DNA of 7,705 bases from NCBI GenBank assembly GCA_903828685.1, contig CAIKNB010000011.1:1-7705 (forward strand). The letters run 5' to 3'. How positions within the stretch are numbered: the stretch's first letter is position 1; each line of letters begins with the position of its first letter. Origin of the DNA: Candidatus Uhrbacteria bacterium (lineage in GTDB: Bacteria; Patescibacteriota; Patescibacteriia; 2-12-FULL-60-25). The position numbers were made by a program, and so were the translations under genes. The notes beneath the pieces were generated by a model, which ran no database searches, had not been told where the DNA came from, and saw only the letters and a program-made list of their open reading frames with translations. This document shows positions 7,001 to 7,705 of this stretch, one piece after another.

Positions 7001-7705
7001 ACCCACGCGATGGAACTGGATGTCCGTAACCGTGACGTCGCCGGAGGCGGCGGTCAGGTTGACCTTGACTAACGATACCGAGGAAGAATTCCGGGGCACC
7101 GTTACGCCGGCTGGTGTGTCGGAGGCCAAAGCCACCGTCAAACCGCCGCCGACGACTACGGAACCGGCGCTGACTGTGTCGCCCAAGGCGCTTTCGCGGC
7201 CTGAGACATCGGAGCCGTTACCGTAGGTGATGGTCGTGGTGATGAGGTTAGCAGCGTTGTAACCGTTGGCCGCAAAAGCGGTGTCCGGGTTGAACTTGCG
7301 CTTGACGCCATTCATCACGACGTACTTGGACGTATCACCGGCATAGGTGATGATCGTGCCGTCCGGGTGCACGTTGGTCGAAATCGAAGAACCGACGGTG
7401 TAGTTGTTCCAGTAACCATCCGGTACATCGACGACGCGCGTAGCCCAGGCGGATCCGTAGAGCGCCGTGGCCACTGATTCAGACTCGACCCAATGCAGAA
7501 CGCCGCCAGGTGTGACTGCGTACGTCTTAGGATCGGTCGTGATCTTTACGAGCTTGGTTCCTGGGCGGACCGTGACGTTGATGCTGCCCATGGGGATGGC
7601 GGCCAAATCAGCGTCGCTGATGGTCTTTACCGTGGAGAAATCCTGGTACCAGGAGAAATAGGTCTTTTCGGTCGGGAACACATAGCGCTTTGCATCTGCG
7701 CCATA
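3944..7705 (-). CDS. Giant S-layer-like / surface protein, 5' end cut by the window edge
   Basis: This is a 1253-residue partial secreted protein whose likely role is structural: a cell-surface layer or adhesin. The frame continues to base 7705 (...YGADAKRY), so the GTG at 7679-7681 is an internal valine codon and the true start and signal peptide lie outside. Residue numbers count from that valine. Residues 1-150 form a conserved N-terminal region (FPTEKTYFSWYQDF, RPGTKLVKITTDPKTYAV, GGVLHWVESE, VKRKF). About six beta-rich modules follow (roughly 181-1165). The protein ends in a WSD...DWTN tail (about 1204-1245). It is rich in Ser, Thr, Ala, Gly, Val and Asn, as S-layer proteins are. The only cysteines are at 462, 470, 544, 625 and 1004. 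No membrane segment or LPXTG motif is visible in the part seen. The segments match, from memory, large surface proteins of Patescibacteria. The S-layer role is inferred from size, composition and architecture. Confidence 0.85.
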   Translation of the reverse strand, partial: YGADAKRYVFPTEKTYFSWYQDFSTVKTISDADLAAIPMGSINVTVRPGTKLVKITTDPKTYAVTPGGVLHWVESESVATALYGSAWATRVVDVPDGYWNNYTVGSSISTNVHPDGTIITYAGDTSKYVVMNGVKRKFNPDTAFAANGYNAANLITTTITYGNGSDVSGRESALGDTVSAGSVVVGGGLTVALASDTPAGVTVPRNSSSVSLVKVNLTAASGDVTVTDIQFHRVGVGSVSDLANVYLYDQDGTRLTTGRSISSATNLVEFPTISITIPSGTTHSVYLYGDFSSPTATGGQHAFEVLNAGSVVVSGSSTVSGSFPVRGNVFTVGTTLAARVDIQKGSQPSNPTIGSKQIEISNFKVTANTDDISLNQVTLYQAGSVTNSDLANFNLYNGSTLVATTPAVSANGHIVLKFNPAYVIANGTTKVFSLVADVGGRAGRTIRTYVEYTTDVSAQDNMYSAGASICINNTATGCTGSSANMDGTTGNYIEVMTQGGQLTNSFNGPTTGNIAKGQLAVPLYKFSLTSPDNGLEIRNMRFQLDDLTGGSCKIYGSSGTAYFRNIRVINLDTGSTWMGPKEVNTSLGATVSQPLVFTDTQDIAAGKTMNLALVADLASSEDTTGDFFNTGACQYRATFNAFQNNDVRVVDTGEFLDITKIVPNQQVTGNAQTVQSSGLAIALASNPVSSTLVKKQQNVAVAGITLTASSQSDITITNLTLTGQANIAGAGWNNATALANFSQRVTSLALFDGTKQVGLAKAPDTVSGQALISNMNLVIPKGTTKTLTIMASFSSTASASAPYDKIAVGIGSTANVQAQDQDANTVTPTVDPSLINQSAGTPSITQTVLNSGTVTIAADAHPVTSIVVAGKDAWVPMAQYKATAQYEDVTIDKIAVLASSTAGTTADDADFSYIAVAMNGAVKGMDQLPYGTAGSKDLDLSSNTITVPKGSSVDFQLWAKLSGISASSSVSGATAGVARSGNAPALGLMTSSTSANWNAAEYGFGTKLNVRCTGAASGERVYAAAGAAPGNSMIIRKTMPIVTKQSLSSTTLANIDMDLMKWQVAADSAGSVSWKQAIFSFSKSGSVTLSNFRLLRNGSDVGSGNYTVVDGVTGVNLYANTIPTTTSTGYIIVAINGEESISGSGNVYTLHASVAGASAGQNVALSFYRGTTSPVVTGYLTNVAYSGFVSNAGIFNLNTAPSPTASADALGTFVWSDQSEVPHSTAIGTSGGSRDWTNDVYVQDLSQSQSLSL
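4187..7141 (-). repeat. About six diverged beta-sandwich-like modules within the surface protein
   Basis: The approximate modules are residues 181-305, 325-455, 495-640, 670-815, 838-1005 and 1025-1165. Most share the order: a strand pair of the form D/S-(V/I)-x-(I/L/V)-x-x-(I/V/F) (DVTVTDIQF, DDISLNQVTL, SDITITNLTL, EDVTIDKIAV, SVTLSNFRL); a strand naming loop (SDLANVYLY, SDLANFNLY, VTSLALFDG); and a (I/V)P-S/K-G-(T/S) edge before a hydrophobic strand (IPSGTTHSVYLY, IPKGTTKTLTIM, VPKGSSVDFQLW). The first two are the most alike, both with GSV...SDLAN. Divergence is high enough that DNA-level repeats are not obvious. Module limits are estimates by eye. Confidence 0.6.
7232..7705 (-). other. 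KRYVFP-type N-terminal domain of the surface protein (partial)
   Basis: The visible part begins YGADAKRYVFPTEK and runs to about residue 150. It contains WYQDFSTVKTIS, RPGTKLVKITTDPK, WVESESVATALYG and VDVPDGYWNNY. A second, weaker version of the pattern follows (PDGTIITYAG, YVVMNGVKRKF), which suggests two related sub-repeats. The aromatic content and conserved Pro, Gly and Asp turns indicate a compact extracellular fold. I know this segment from memory as a marker of Patescibacteria surface proteins but cannot name a database family for it. Confidence 0.6.

Noticed and set aside
7679..7681. GTG as the start of the surface-protein gene
   Set aside because: The reading frame continues upstream to the edge with YGADAKRY, which belongs to the conserved KRYVFP motif, so this codon is internal. 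No signal peptide follows it.

Overview
The window looks like a piece of a Candidate Phyla Radiation (Patescibacteria, probably Parcubacteria-type) chromosome. The main reason is the large surface protein on the right. Its KRYVFP-type N-terminal segment, tandem beta-rich modules and WSD...DWTN C-terminal tail match, from memory, a family of giant secreted proteins common in these genomes. Base composition looks slightly above 50% GC by eye. The three genes end in TAG, TAA and TAA and need no recoding, so nothing points to an alternative genetic code.

Layout: (1) 10-1161, plus strand, a GT4-family glycosyltransferase; its frame is open to the left edge, so its true start is uncertain. (2) 1158-1210, the convergent gap, filled by a short CTAGTCCCTAGCTAC / AGCTACTAGCTACT repeat that includes the glycosyltransferase stop codon. 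(3) 1218-3596, minus strand, a 792-residue O-antigen ligase/polymerase-family membrane protein with a fused C-terminal TPR-like domain. (4) 3597-3943, a 347-base gap with no convincing gene. It holds an inverted copy of the same repeat, three copies of a TGAAATGACAAG-type motif and four hairpins. (5) 3944-7705, minus strand, the 3' part of a very large S-layer-like protein, cut by the right edge.

Working model (inference): the two enzymes build and transfer surface glycan, and the large protein is the abundant cell-surface layer protein beside them. Patescibacteria are generally thought to lack conventional LPS, so the 'O-antigen ligase' may transfer glycan to a surface protein such as this neighbour or to another envelope acceptor. 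The sequence does not prove that link. No mobile element genes, CRISPR array, tRNA or rRNA were seen.
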